Of a stretch of DNA of 64,000 bases, positions 24,168 through 32,988 are shown one piece after another (within the stretch, counting starts at the first letter, position 1; each line of letters begins with the position of its first letter). The position numbers and the translations under genes were made by a program. The DNA is from Methanogenium sp. S4BF. GTDB lineage: Archaea > Halobacteriota > Methanomicrobia > Methanomicrobiales > Methanomicrobiaceae. The notes beneath the pieces were generated by a model that saw nothing but the letters and a program-made list of their open reading frames with translations, was not told the origin of the DNA and made no database searches. The DNA lies in contig NZ_CP091277.1 in NCBI RefSeq assembly GCF_029633965.1, positions 1,485,940 to 1,549,939 of the forward strand, read 5' to 3'.

Positions 24168-26308
24168 AAGCCCGGATTCTCGCATACGGAACCGTGCGGC
24201 CCACCGGGGCCTACCGGTTCTGTCCGGAACAGTCTACCGCAGGCCCGGGGGCAGGCGGCAGTGGTTCCGTCTTTTTTACAACTGCTCATGGCCGTATCCG
24301 GCTCACTATCAGTGAACATTCACCCCTTACCCTGACCGCGGATGCAGACGGCGCCGCCCGCCTTACCGGACCGGGAATTGACGTTGCCGGATACATCGAG
24401 GAGCCCGTATACCACTGCCCCCGGCAGGCATACATCACCCTCTCAGAGGGGTGCATCTTCTCCTGCCGCTACTGTGCGGTGCCCGCTCTCGCGGGACGGA
24501 TCAAGACGGCAGAGGAGGTCACCGCCATGATTGCAGCAGCGGCAGATGAAATTGATGCAATATCCCTCACGAGCGGAGTCATCGGCTCCGTTGAGGATGA
24601 CGAGGAACGGGCCGTTGCCATGGTGCATGCGGTGGCAGGGTTCGGCATTCCGGTGGGCGTCTCCATCTATCCCCTGCCCGGCACCCCCCGACGACTCAAA
24701 GACGCCGGGGCCTGTGAAGTGAAGTTCAATATTGAGGCGGCAACACCGGCCCTCTTCCGGGAGATGTGCCCCGGACTGGACTATGAAGGCACCTGGTCAG
24801 TACTGGAAGAATCCGTTTCCGTATTCGGCAGAAACCGGGTCTTCTCCAATGTGATCCTCGGGCTGGGAGAGACCGATGCAGAGATGATGGCATGCATCTG
24901 CCGCCTCACAGACATCGGGGTGATTCCTGTCATCCGCCCCCTGAATCCCTCCCCGAACCTCCCGGGACTTCTCCGCCCATCTGCGGAGCGCATTCTCAAG
25001 ATTGCGGAATTTGCCGCAGAAGAACTGAAAAAAGCCGGCCTTGACCCCACACAGGCGAAGACGATGTGCACCCTGTGCGGCGGATGTGATCTCGTGCCTG
25101 GGAAGGATCTTGTGAACCACACCCCGCGGCACGACGCAAACGGGGAGGCATGCCTCGCCGCTGCCCTCCGGGCGGCAGCAGACCGTTTCTACACGGTGCC
25201 GGGATACCCCGTGACCACCCTGGCGGAGGCCTGCGGAGCGGTATGCACGGTAAACGAGAAAGTCGCCCTCGAGTATGCACTCGGGGACGCCATCTCCGGC
25301 CGCCGGGCCTGCGTAATTCTGAAGAATGTCGGCCTGAACGCCTGCATGGACCCCCTGATGAACGCCGCCGTGCAGGGCCTCTCTGCGGGGCTTGTCATCG
25401 TCGTGGGGGATGACACGGAGGTTTCCGGGTCACAGAATGCACAGGACTCCCGCTGTATCGGAAGGGTGGCGGAAGCCCCGACATTCGCCCCGGCGGCAGA
25501 TGACCTTGCCGTGGTGGCAGAGGCGGCATTTCAGGCCTCTGAACAATTCTCCCGCATCGCACTGGTGCGGGTGACACCGGCCGTTCTTGCAGCAGCGGCG
25601 GCCGGCACCCCGCCGGCACGGGCCGACCACAAGGGAACCATTGCAGATTCGTCACTCACCATGCGGGGGCGGGCTGAGGCAGCAGAGATACGGCACAGCG
25701 AGATGGTGCGGTGGGCACAGGAGCGTCCCGTCCCTGCCCTCGTCTATCCCCCGCACCAGGGACCGGTGCCGTCCTGTTCAACAGTTGCCCCTCCGGCAGG
25801 AGCCCCCGAGACGATGCAGTCACGCGGGTTTGCCCGCACCTTCTGCAGAAACTGCCCGTACATCCCCCTCCTGCAGGTAATGCGGGATGAAGGACTGCAT
25901 CCGGTGCTCGACATCGGCTGCGGCCTCCTTGCCAAAAACCCGCCATGGGAGGTGGGCTCTGCCGGATACGGGCTGGGTTCAGCACCTGCGGTGGCGGCAA
26001 CGAGTACCGGCGTGGCACTGATGGGGGACTATGCACTGATGCACTCCGGGCTGAGCGCCCTTGCAGACATCCGGGAGAAAGAGTTGGACGTTCTTGTTGT
26101 GATCGTGGAAAACGGCGTTCTGGGTATGACCGGGAAACAGGCAGCGCCGGAAATCCTGCCCTATATCAGCTGGGCGGCACCGGTGATTGTGAATGCCGCT
26201 GACCGTGAGGCCGTCCGTGCCGCACTGGTGCGGGAAGAGAAGCTGAAATGCGTGATTATCCGGGGCCGGTGCCCCGGGGGAGAGGAACATGAAACCGTGG
26301 AATGTTGA
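24149..26308 (+). CDS. Radical SAM / TPP-enzyme (indolepyruvate oxidoreductase alpha-like) fusion
   Basis: This 719-residue two-enzyme fusion is in the coenzyme B operon. Residues 1-320 form a radical SAM domain with C102-x3-C106-x2-C109 (CIFSCRYC) and an auxiliary CTLCGGC motif at 307-313. Residues 330-480 match the TPP-pyrimidine/alpha domain of indolepyruvate ferredoxin oxidoreductase (NEKVALEYALGDAISG, LKNVGLNACMDPLM, GSQNAQDSR). Residues 560-710 match its TPP-binding core (FCRNCPY, MGDYALMHSG, VENGVLGMTGKQ). The usual C-terminal ferredoxin domain and the beta-subunit gene are absent. It overlaps both the Mmp11-like gene and aksA. Inference: a 2-oxoacid decarboxylase or related enzyme acting on 2-oxosuberate or its products, with radical chemistry in the same polypeptide. 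Confidence 0.85.
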   Translation: MHWGALKARILAYGTVRPTGAYRFCPEQSTAGPGAGGSGSVFFTTAHGRIRLTISEHSPLTLTADADGAARLTGPGIDVAGYIEEPVYHCPRQAYITLSEGCIFSCRYCAVPALAGRIKTAEEVTAMIAAAADEIDAISLTSGVIGSVEDDEERAVAMVHAVAGFGIPVGVSIYPLPGTPRRLKDAGACEVKFNIEAATPALFREMCPGLDYEGTWSVLEESVSVFGRNRVFSNVILGLGETDAEMMACICRLTDIGVIPVIRPLNPSPNLPGLLRPSAERILKIAEFAAEELKKAGLDPTQAKTMCTLCGGCDLVPGKDLVNHTPRHDANGEACLAAALRAAADRFYTVPGYPVTTLAEACGAVCTVNEKVALEYALGDAISGRRACVILKNVGLNACMDPLMNAAVQGLSAGLVIVVGDDTEVSGSQNAQDSRCIGRVAEAPTFAPAADDLAVVAEAAFQASEQFSRIALVRVTPAVLAAAAAGTPPARADHKGTIADSSLTMRGRAEAAEIRHSEMVRWAQERPVPALVYPPHQGPVPSCSTVAPPAGAPETMQSRGFARTFCRNCPYIPLLQVMRDEGLHPVLDIGCGLLAKNPPWEVGSAGYGLGSAPAVAATSTGVALMGDYALMHSGLSALADIREKELDVLVVIVENGVLGMTGKQAAPEILPYISWAAPVIVNAADREAVRAALVREEKLKCVIIRGRCPGGEEHETVEC

Positions 26309-27419
26309 GATCTGTGATGTGACACTCCGTGATGGTGAACAGACACCCGGCGTGTCATTTACCTGTGAAGAGAAGATGGCAATCGCCTCACTGCTGGATG
26401 AAACCGGAGTAGAGGTAATTGAAGCCGGTTTTCCGGTGGTATCAGAGAATGAGCACCGGTGCGTAAAGGAGATCTGCAGAATGGGGCTGGACGCCCGGAT
26501 CTGCTGTCTGGCACGTGCCCTCCCCGGCGATATCGATGCGGCCATCGAATGCGGGGTGGAGCTGGTGAGCATCTTTATTGCGACATCCGAACTGCATATG
26601 CGGATAAAATACCGCTGTTCAGCCGATGAGATGCTGGAGCGGGCCCTCGGAATGGTCGATTATGCCCATGACCATGGGATCGCCGTCCGTTTCGCAGCAG
26701 AGGACGGCTCCCGCACGGACCCTGCCTTTCTGCGGAAGATGTATGCGGCAGGAGCGGAGCGTGGTGCAGAGTATTCAGGATTTGCCGATACACTCGGGTG
26801 CCTGACACCGGTTGAAATGATGCGGTTTATGGAGCATACCGGCAGTAAAATATCGAACAAGCTCGCGGTCCACTGCCACAACGACCTCGGCTGTGCCACC
26901 GCAAATACGATCACAGCAGCAGAATACGGCGCATTTCAGCTGCATACTACGGTTAACGGCATCGGAGAGCGGACCGGCAACGCCCGGCTCGAAGAGGTGC
27001 TCGCCCTCCTCCGGCTGAAAGGAGGCGTGGAGCGCTATGATCTCACCCGTATCCCCGAACTCTCTTCGATGGTGGAACGCTACAGCGGCATTACGATGAT
27101 GGACACGAAACCGGTGGTGGGGAAGAATGCCTTCTCCCACGAAAGCGGCATCCATATCGCAGCGATGCTCGAAGATCCGGAGACATATGAATATCTCCGT
27201 CCGGAGACGGTGGGCAGGCAGCGGCAGTATATCCTCGGCAAACACACCGGAAAAAAGGCTATCGAACATGTGATCGCCTCAAAGGGATGCGCCCTCTCTC
27301 AGGAACAGGTGCACTGGGTGCTCTGCCAGGTAAAGGATATCTCTGAAGGGAAATGCAGAATCACCGACGATGTCCTCATGGCACTGCTGCGTGAGGCACA
27401 GGATCAGGGGGATGCATGA
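26289..27419 (+). CDS. aksA: Homocitrate synthase family, AksA (coenzyme B)
   Basis: This 376-residue 2-isopropylmalate-synthase-family enzyme condenses acetyl-CoA with 2-oxoglutarate and then the longer 2-oxoacids made in each elongation round. CDVTLRDGEQTPGVSFT at the N-terminus carries the catalytic Arg-Asp pair; HCHNDLGCATANT holds metal-ligand histidines, followed by GERTGNARLEE. Linkage to aksD, aksE and aksF marks it as AksA rather than LeuA or CimA, whose C-terminal leucine-binding domain would add over 100 residues. A ribosome site (GGGGGAGAGG) lies within the end of the preceding gene. Confidence 0.9.
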   Translation: MKPWNVEICDVTLRDGEQTPGVSFTCEEKMAIASLLDETGVEVIEAGFPVVSENEHRCVKEICRMGLDARICCLARALPGDIDAAIECGVELVSIFIATSELHMRIKYRCSADEMLERALGMVDYAHDHGIAVRFAAEDGSRTDPAFLRKMYAAGAERGAEYSGFADTLGCLTPVEMMRFMEHTGSKISNKLAVHCHNDLGCATANTITAAEYGAFQLHTTVNGIGERTGNARLEEVLALLRLKGGVERYDLTRIPELSSMVERYSGITMMDTKPVVGKNAFSHESGIHIAAMLEDPETYEYLRPETVGRQRQYILGKHTGKKAIEHVIASKGCALSQEQVHWVLCQVKDISEGKCRITDDVLMALLREAQDQGDA

Positions 27420-28630
27420 GCACACTCTCCGAACGCATCCTTGGCGGCCCTGCCGGCACCTATGTGGACCGGGCTGTGGACCGGGCGTTTGCCCACGACG
27501 GTACCGGCGTGCTTGCAATGGAGGCATACCGCCAGATGGGGAACCCGAAACCGGCACGCCCGGAGACTGTCTCCATCATCTACGATCACATCGCCCCCGC
27601 AAACACCTCACAGACGGCCACCCTCCAGAATGAGCTCAGGGAATTTGCCGCGGAAAAAGGGTTTGCCCTCACCGACGTCGGCGGCGGCATCTGCCACCAG
27701 CTGATGAGCGAAGGACGGGTGCTGCCCGGTGAAGTAGTCGTGGGGGCCGACTCCCACTCCTGCACGACGGGTGCCTTCGGGGCCTTCTCCACCGGCGTGG
27801 GGGCAACCGATATGGCAGCCATCTGGGCAGAGGGGAGCACCTGGTTCCGCGTCCCGGAGACGATATCTGTCAACCTCACCGGCTGCCTGCCCGCATGGTG
27901 CGAGCCAAAAGACATCGTCCTGACGGTCACCGGCACAATTGGCATGGACGGCGGCACCTACCGTGCGCTGGAATACACCGGCGACGGTGCCGATGCCCTT
28001 TCGATGGCAGGCCGGCTCACGCTCTCCAACATGGCAGTGGAGTGCGGTGCAAAGGCAGGCCTCTTCTATGCGGACAAAACAACACAGGAATACCTCGCCC
28101 GGTACGGCCACAGCGTGGAACGGCAGGAGCCGGAAGAGGGCACCTACTGCCGTGAACTCTCCGTCGACCTTGCCGACGCAGAACCCGTCCTCTCAGTGCC
28201 GCACCGGGTGGATACCGTGGCACCGGTGACAGATTATGCAGGTACCCCTCTCGATCAGGTCTTTGTCGGCACCTGCACGAACGGCCGGTATGAGGATCTG
28301 GAGCGCTTTGCCCGCATCGTCCGCGGACAGCAGGTGGCGTGCCGCACGATCGTCGTCCCGGCATCCCGTGCCATCATGCAGCAGGCAGCAGAGACCGGCA
28401 TCCTCGCAGAGATCATCGCTGCCGGATGCATAGTCGGCCCGCCGGGCTGCGGCCCCTGCCTCGGGATGCATATGGGTGTTCTCGGGGAAGGGGAAACCGC
28501 CCTCTCGACTGCCAACCGCAACTTCAAAAACCGGATGGGCATCGGGGCAGAATATTATCTCGGGTCGGTGGCAACGGCGGCGGCGAGTGCGCTGAAAGGT
28601 GAAATCACCTCACCGGAGGGCGCCATATGA
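27416..28630 (+). CDS. aksD: Homoaconitase large subunit (AksD)
   Basis: This 404-residue aconitase-superfamily large subunit isomerises homocitrate-type intermediates in 2-oxosuberate synthesis. GGGICHQLMSEG, GADSHSCTTGAFGAF, VGTCTNGRYEDL and GPPGCGPCLGMH provide the substrate loops and three Cys ligands of the [4Fe-4S] cluster. It overlaps aksA by four bases (ATGA) and aksE by four bases. The leuC paralogue in this window (54.6 kb) is similar, but the operon partners separate their roles. Confidence 0.92.
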   Translation: MSTLSERILGGPAGTYVDRAVDRAFAHDGTGVLAMEAYRQMGNPKPARPETVSIIYDHIAPANTSQTATLQNELREFAAEKGFALTDVGGGICHQLMSEGRVLPGEVVVGADSHSCTTGAFGAFSTGVGATDMAAIWAEGSTWFRVPETISVNLTGCLPAWCEPKDIVLTVTGTIGMDGGTYRALEYTGDGADALSMAGRLTLSNMAVECGAKAGLFYADKTTQEYLARYGHSVERQEPEEGTYCRELSVDLADAEPVLSVPHRVDTVAPVTDYAGTPLDQVFVGTCTNGRYEDLERFARIVRGQQVACRTIVVPASRAIMQQAAETGILAEIIAAGCIVGPPGCGPCLGMHMGVLGEGETALSTANRNFKNRMGIGAEYYLGSVATAAASALKGEITSPEGAI

Positions 28631-29097
28631 CGCTCTCCGGCCATGCTGTCTGTATCGGAGCAGACATCGACACCGACCTTGTGATCGCCGGCCGGTACCT
28701 CCGGACGAAAGACACCTCGGTCTGGGCGGAGCATGTCTTCGAAGACCTCGACCCGACGCTTGCCCCCCGGCTAAAGGGCGCAGTCATCGTGGCAGGCAAT
28801 AATATGGGGTGCGGATCATCACGCGAACAGGCGCCGGTCGCCATACGGGAGGCTGGTGCCATCGCAGTCATCGCCCCCTCGTTTGCCCGGATCTTCTTTA
28901 GGAATGCAATTAACGTGGGCCTCCCGGTCATCGAGTGCGACAGCCTCGTCTGCGGCGAAGGCAGCACCGTCACCATCTCACTGGAGGAGGGATGGGTTGA
29001 AGCGAACGGCGTGCGTCACCCGATCCGCCCCCTTTCCGGCAGGATGCAGGAGATTCTTGCTGCAGGCGGACTCGTTCCATACTGGAGAAACCGATGA
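28627..29097 (+). CDS. aksE: Homoaconitase small subunit (AksE)
   Basis: This 156-residue swivelling domain of homoaconitase selects substrate. The specificity loop reads YLRT (24-27), the signature reported for methanogen homoaconitase, in contrast to the YLVY-type loop of isopropylmalate isomerase. NNMGCGSSREQAPVA and SFARIFFRNAINVGLPV are the conserved core. It overlaps its neighbours on both sides. The call as the coenzyme B rather than the leucine enzyme rests on this loop plus context. Confidence 0.93.
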   Translation: MTLSGHAVCIGADIDTDLVIAGRYLRTKDTSVWAEHVFEDLDPTLAPRLKGAVIVAGNNMGCGSSREQAPVAIREAGAIAVIAPSFARIFFRNAINVGLPVIECDSLVCGEGSTVTISLEEGWVEANGVRHPIRPLSGRMQEILAAGGLVPYWRNR

Positions 29098-29939
29098 TCT
29101 TCCCGGAAGCATGCAAAATTGTCGGATACGCCGAGGGGAGGCCCGCCGGAGATAAGGTCTATTTCCTCTCACAATACCTCGTACGGCAGACAAAGACCGG
29201 GTACGAAGTGCTGGAAGTGGAGACAGAAGAGGGCACCAGCATACTCAGGGACATTAAATCATCGCACCTGCTCGCCGGAGAGGCGGATGTCTGCATGTAC
29301 CCTGAAAAAGTCAACCTCCATAACCGCCCGGATCTCATCCGCCGGGCACGCGGGACGGGGAAATTCTGCACGGTCTTCATCGGGCTCGATGAACACATGA
29401 CGATTATCTGTGAACCGTCAGACGAACACCTCATCACCATTCATGTCTATGACGCAGAGCCCCCCCGCCCGAATCTGGCTCATACCATCCGCGATCTTGA
29501 AGAAACCGGTCTCTTCGAGGAATGCGGCGTGCAGTTCTGCTACCATATCGCAGACATCAGGGATACCGCATCAGAGGTCTATCCCTGCCGGGCGGCAGGA
29601 TTCTCACGCACGATTGACAATGACCGGCTGCGGGGCGATGAAACGGTGGCAGGATGCCTGACCGGCAGGCAGGTGCTTGCCGAATGCTATGGAGAGAAGG
29701 CGGCGTTCAGAGTCACCGACATCTGCCCGGCCAACCGGGTGGCACAGGAGCCCTACATCGCCCGGTGCTGCCGGATGGAACGGACCGGCATCGGTGTCCA
29801 TGACGGCTGCTACGGTTCGATTGTTCACTGGGGGGCGTCCCCCCGCACCATCGCAGAGGCGGTCTTTGCTGTCTGTGAGGGGTGGGAAAAGAGAAGAACG
29901 GAGATGGAGAATACGACAACGGAGGCACAGAATCAATGA
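29094..29939 (+). CDS. Uncharacterised cysteine-rich protein embedded in the aks operon
   Basis: This 281-residue soluble protein has no signal or membrane segment. It is rich in cysteine (at least a dozen), including ECGVQFCYH, DICPANR and IARCCRMERTG, with histidines near several. The first ~100 residues look strand-rich (VGYAEGRPAGDKVYFLSQYL), the rest mixed alpha/beta with a conserved-looking GCYGSIVHWGASPRT close to the end. It overlaps aksE by four bases and aksF by four bases, so it is translated with the pathway. I recognise no named family with a function. A role in coenzyme B synthesis after 2-oxosuberate, or as an iron-sulfur/zinc enzyme in that pathway, is inference from context. 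Confidence 0.75.
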   Translation: MIFPEACKIVGYAEGRPAGDKVYFLSQYLVRQTKTGYEVLEVETEEGTSILRDIKSSHLLAGEADVCMYPEKVNLHNRPDLIRRARGTGKFCTVFIGLDEHMTIICEPSDEHLITIHVYDAEPPRPNLAHTIRDLEETGLFEECGVQFCYHIADIRDTASEVYPCRAAGFSRTIDNDRLRGDETVAGCLTGRQVLAECYGEKAAFRVTDICPANRVAQEPYIARCCRMERTGIGVHDGCYGSIVHWGASPRTIAEAVFAVCEGWEKRRTEMENTTTEAQNQ

Positions 29940-30907
29940 CCGCGATTGCAGTCGCCGAGGGCGACGGCATCGGGCAGGAGGTCATCCCGGTGGCACAGGA
30001 CGTCCTTGCACTGCTCCACCCGGAGTATGAATACTATCCTGTGGAGATTGGCTATGGAAAGTGGATGAAGACCGGAGAGGCATGCACCGCAGATGACATC
30101 GCCCTCCTGCGTGATGCAGACGCCATCCTCTTCGGAGCGGTGACCACCCCGCCTGCGTCCGATTACCGCAGTGTCGTCCTGCAGATACGAAAAGAGCTGG
30201 ACCTCTATGCCAACCTCCGCCCGGTACAGGGAAACGGGGTGGACATCATGGTCGTGCGGGAGAACACTGAAGGACTCTATTCCGGCGTCGAATGGCAGGA
30301 GGAAGACCGCGCCTGCACCCTGCGGATCATCACCCGGAAGGGGAGCGAACGGATTGCCCGGGCCGCCTGCAGGATTGCACGGGAGCGGAAGAACCGGTTG
30401 ACCATCGGGAACAAGGCAAATGTCATCAAATCAGACGCCTTCTTCCGGGACATATGCATCCGGACAGCAGAGGAAGAGGGCGTCCCGTACACCACCGCCT
30501 TCATCGACGCCCTGACCCTCGATGTCCTCATACACCCGGACCGCTATGATGTCATCGTCACCACGAACATCTTCGGTGACATCCTCTCTGATGCGGCCGC
30601 ATATCTGGTGGGAGGACTGGGGATGCTCCCCAGCGCAAATATCGGAGACCGGCATGCACTCTTTGAGCCCGTCCACGGGAGTGCCCCTGATATTGCCGGA
30701 CAGGGCATCGCAAACCCGGTCGCCGCTGTCCGGTCAGCAGCGATGCTGCTATCCCATCGGGGAGATACAGCCGGGGCAGCCCATATAGAAGAGGCCATCA
30801 GGCTGACCGCTGAAGCCGGCATCACGACGCGGGATAGCGGCGGAACGGCCACCACCGCAGAGTCAGGTGCCGCGATCATCGCCGCCCTTACCCGGCTGAT
30901 GGAATAG
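29936..30907 (+). CDS. aksF: Homoisocitrate dehydrogenase family (AksF)
   Basis: This 323-residue beta-decarboxylating dehydrogenase completes each round of 2-oxoacid elongation toward 2-oxosuberate. EGDGIGQEV binds NAD near the start; [13 protein letters not shown] and [15 protein letters not shown] are substrate loops; [19 protein letters not shown] has metal-binding aspartates; [14 protein letters not shown] closes the cofactor site. I start at the ATG at 29936, overlapping the preceding stop (ATGA); an upstream in-frame extension lies inside the previous gene. It ends the eight-gene operon. Confidence 0.92.
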   Translation: MTAIAVAEGDGIGQEVIPVAQDVLALLHPEYEYYPVEIGYGKWMKTGEACTADDIALLRDADAILFGAVTTPPASDYRSVVLQIRKELDLYANLRPVQGNGVDIMVVRENTEGLYSGVEWQEEDRACTLRIITRKGSERIARAACRIARERKNRLTIGNKANVIKSDAFFRDICIRTAEEEGVPYTTAFIDALTLDVLIHPDRYDVIVTTNIFGDILSDAAAYLVGGLGMLPSANIGDRHALFEPVHGSAPDIAGQGIANPVAAVRSAAMLLSHRGDTAGAAHIEEAIRLTAEAGITTRDSGGTATTAESGAAIIAALTRLME

Positions 30908-31028
30908 TCCGCCAGTGCACCATTGTTGACCATAATATCCTTCCGGCGCCTCCTTCCTCCGGCGGATCTCTTCCGGCCGGTATGCCACCTCTTTTTGCCC
31001 GCCGGATACAGATCCATTCCGTACAGCC

Positions 31029-31874
31029 ATGATCACGATCGGATGTCACGTCTCCATCGCCGGGTCGCTTGCACAGGCCGTGTCCCGAGCAAAGGAGCGC
31101 ACCTGCACCACCTTCCAGATATTTACCTCCAACCCCCGCGGCTGGAAGACAAAACCACTTACAGAAGAGGACGCCGCGGCCTTCCGGCTGGCCGTAGCAG
31201 AGAGCGGCATCGCCCCTGTTGTCGCCCACATGCCCTACCTCCCCAACCCCGCCACTCCCCGGGCAGATGTGCGGGAGAAGACGGTGGCAGCGATAGAAGG
31301 AGAAGTGGAGCGCTGCCGGATGCTGGGCATCCCCTATCTGGTCACCCATCTGGGCAGCAGCCTCGGCAGTGACGCTGCTGCGGCACGGGAACGGGCCATC
31401 ACCGCGATCGGCAGGGGAGCGGATGCCTCTGAAGGAGAGGTGATGATTCTCCTTGAGAATACGGCCGGGACAAAGAACAGCATCGGCACCACCTTTGAAG
31501 AGATCGCCGCCCTCATGGAGGGAGTCGGGCGACAGGGACCTGTCGGCGTCTGTTTTGACACCTGCCACGCATTTGCGGCAGGCTGTGATCTCAGGACCGC
31601 AGAAGCCACAGACGCCGTCGTGAAGCATTTGGATGCCGTTATCGGCCTCTCCCGCCTGAAGGTCATCCATCTCAATGACACCATATCCGAACTTGACGGA
31701 AGGCGTGATCGCCACGAGCATATCGGCCTCGGCAGAATCGGTGTGGAAGGCATCCGGTCGGTGGTCACTCATCCGGCGCTGCATGACCTCCCGTTCATCT
31801 GTGAGACACCGGTAGACGACCGCAGGGACGACTACGGCAATATTGCCTGCGTCCGGAAAATAGCGGGAGAATAG
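31029..31874 (+). CDS. nfo: Endonuclease IV (AP endonuclease)
   Basis: This 281-residue TIM-barrel endonuclease cleaves at abasic sites in base excision repair. Zinc-ligand segments are visible: [14 protein letters not shown] at the start, [10 protein letters not shown] (about 66), THLGSSLG (about 105), [16 protein letters not shown] (about 143), [11 protein letters not shown] (about 175), HLNDT (about 213), [14 protein letters not shown] (about 224), and CETP near the end. Length is normal. It follows aksF by 121 bases and may have its own promoter. Confidence 0.95.
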   Translation: MITIGCHVSIAGSLAQAVSRAKERTCTTFQIFTSNPRGWKTKPLTEEDAAAFRLAVAESGIAPVVAHMPYLPNPATPRADVREKTVAAIEGEVERCRMLGIPYLVTHLGSSLGSDAAAARERAITAIGRGADASEGEVMILLENTAGTKNSIGTTFEEIAALMEGVGRQGPVGVCFDTCHAFAAGCDLRTAEATDAVVKHLDAVIGLSRLKVIHLNDTISELDGRRDRHEHIGLGRIGVEGIRSVVTHPALHDLPFICETPVDDRRDDYGNIACVRKIAGE

Positions 31875-31947
31875 CACGAGAGAGGGGAGGATGGCCGGCG
31901 CTCATATGTGCCGGACACCGGTCTCAGGGTGTGCCTCCCTGCCCAAC

Positions 31948-31956
31948 TATTTAAGA
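31948..31956 (+). promoter_or_regulatory. TATA box of endA
   Basis: CTATTTAAG sits 18-26 bases before the GTG codons at 31974 and 31980, the spacing expected for a leaderless archaeal message. Confidence 0.5.
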
Positions 31957-31973
31957 TATCATCCCCAATTTTA

Positions 31974-32975
31974 GTGGCAGTGAAGGCGATACGGGACGGC
32001 ACCTCGGTGGTGCTCGGAATAGACGGACATATGCTGTATGACCAGAGCGGATATGGCCGGAAGACAGACGACGGGCTCATTCTATCTCCGGAAGAGGCCC
32101 TCTACCTGGTGCTGAAGACGAAGATCATCGTCACCGGTGAGACATTTGAGTCACTGATAACGGAATTTTCATCCCTGTCCGGATTTATGCGGCGGTTTCT
32201 GGTCTACCGGGACATGCGGGAGCGCGGGTATGTTATTCTGCCCGGCCCCCATGACTTCCGGGTCTTCCGGCGGGGAGAGAGACCAGGAACCGGGAGAACA
32301 AATTATCTCATCCGTGTGCTCTCCGAGCGCGATCTCATTACTTTCCGTGAACTCGCAGATGAGGTGGCCTCAGCGTCGCATATGCGCAAACAGTTTGTGC
32401 TTGCCGCAGTCGATGACGAGGATGAACTCACCTACTATGATGTGAAGACCGAACCCCTGAAAGAAGCAGGCCCGGCACCGGAGATTTCCCCGATAAATGC
32501 CATTCGTGCAGGAAATTCCGTCATCACCCAGGACACCGCCGCATTCCCCGACCAGTCGTGGTTTGGGACAAAACTTGACAATACCCGCCTGATGCTCTCC
32601 CCGATGGAGACCCTGTACCTGCTTGACGAGGGGTGTCTCACCATCTCAGGAGAAGAGAACGGGGCTGCCATCCGAAAGGACATACCGGTAGAGGACGCGG
32701 AATGGAAAGAGAAGTCCCAGGTCTATGCATACCTGCGCACCCGCGGCCACACCCCCCGTACCGCCTATAAATTCGGCCATCACTTCCGTGTCTACTCCGG
32801 AGAGAAGAAGCACTCAGAACTCCTGGTCCACGCCCTTCCTGCTGATGCGTCCCTCCCGATGAGCGTGATCTCTCGTTCGGTGCGGCTTGCACACAGCGTG
32901 CGGAAGAAGATGCTTTTTGCATGTACCGAACAAAATGGTATTGAATTCATTGAATTTGCACGAATTAAATTGTGA
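31974..32975 (+). CDS. endA: tRNA-splicing endonuclease EndA
   Basis: This 333-residue tandem-repeat archaeal endonuclease cuts introns at bulge-helix-bulge motifs. The C-terminal half carries the catalytic set: a Tyr in the YLRTRGHTPRTAYKFGHHF stretch, the His in the same GHHFRVY segment, and a Lys near SVRKKMLF. The N-terminal half is a diverged copy (YRDMRERGYVI, HDFRVFRRG). I chose the GTG at 31974 (or the GTG at 31980) over an ATG at 31908, because a TATA box CTATTTAAG (31948-31956) lies between them, implying a leaderless transcript starting at the GTG. Confidence 0.92.
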   Translation: MAVKAIRDGTSVVLGIDGHMLYDQSGYGRKTDDGLILSPEEALYLVLKTKIIVTGETFESLITEFSSLSGFMRRFLVYRDMRERGYVILPGPHDFRVFRRGERPGTGRTNYLIRVLSERDLITFRELADEVASASHMRKQFVLAAVDDEDELTYYDVKTEPLKEAGPAPEISPINAIRAGNSVITQDTAAFPDQSWFGTKLDNTRLMLSPMETLYLLDEGCLTISGEENGAAIRKDIPVEDAEWKEKSQVYAYLRTRGHTPRTAYKFGHHFRVYSGEKKHSELLVHALPADASLPMSVISRSVRLAHSVRKKMLFACTEQNGIEFIEFARIKL

Positions 32976-32988
32976 GTGATCTGTTTCT

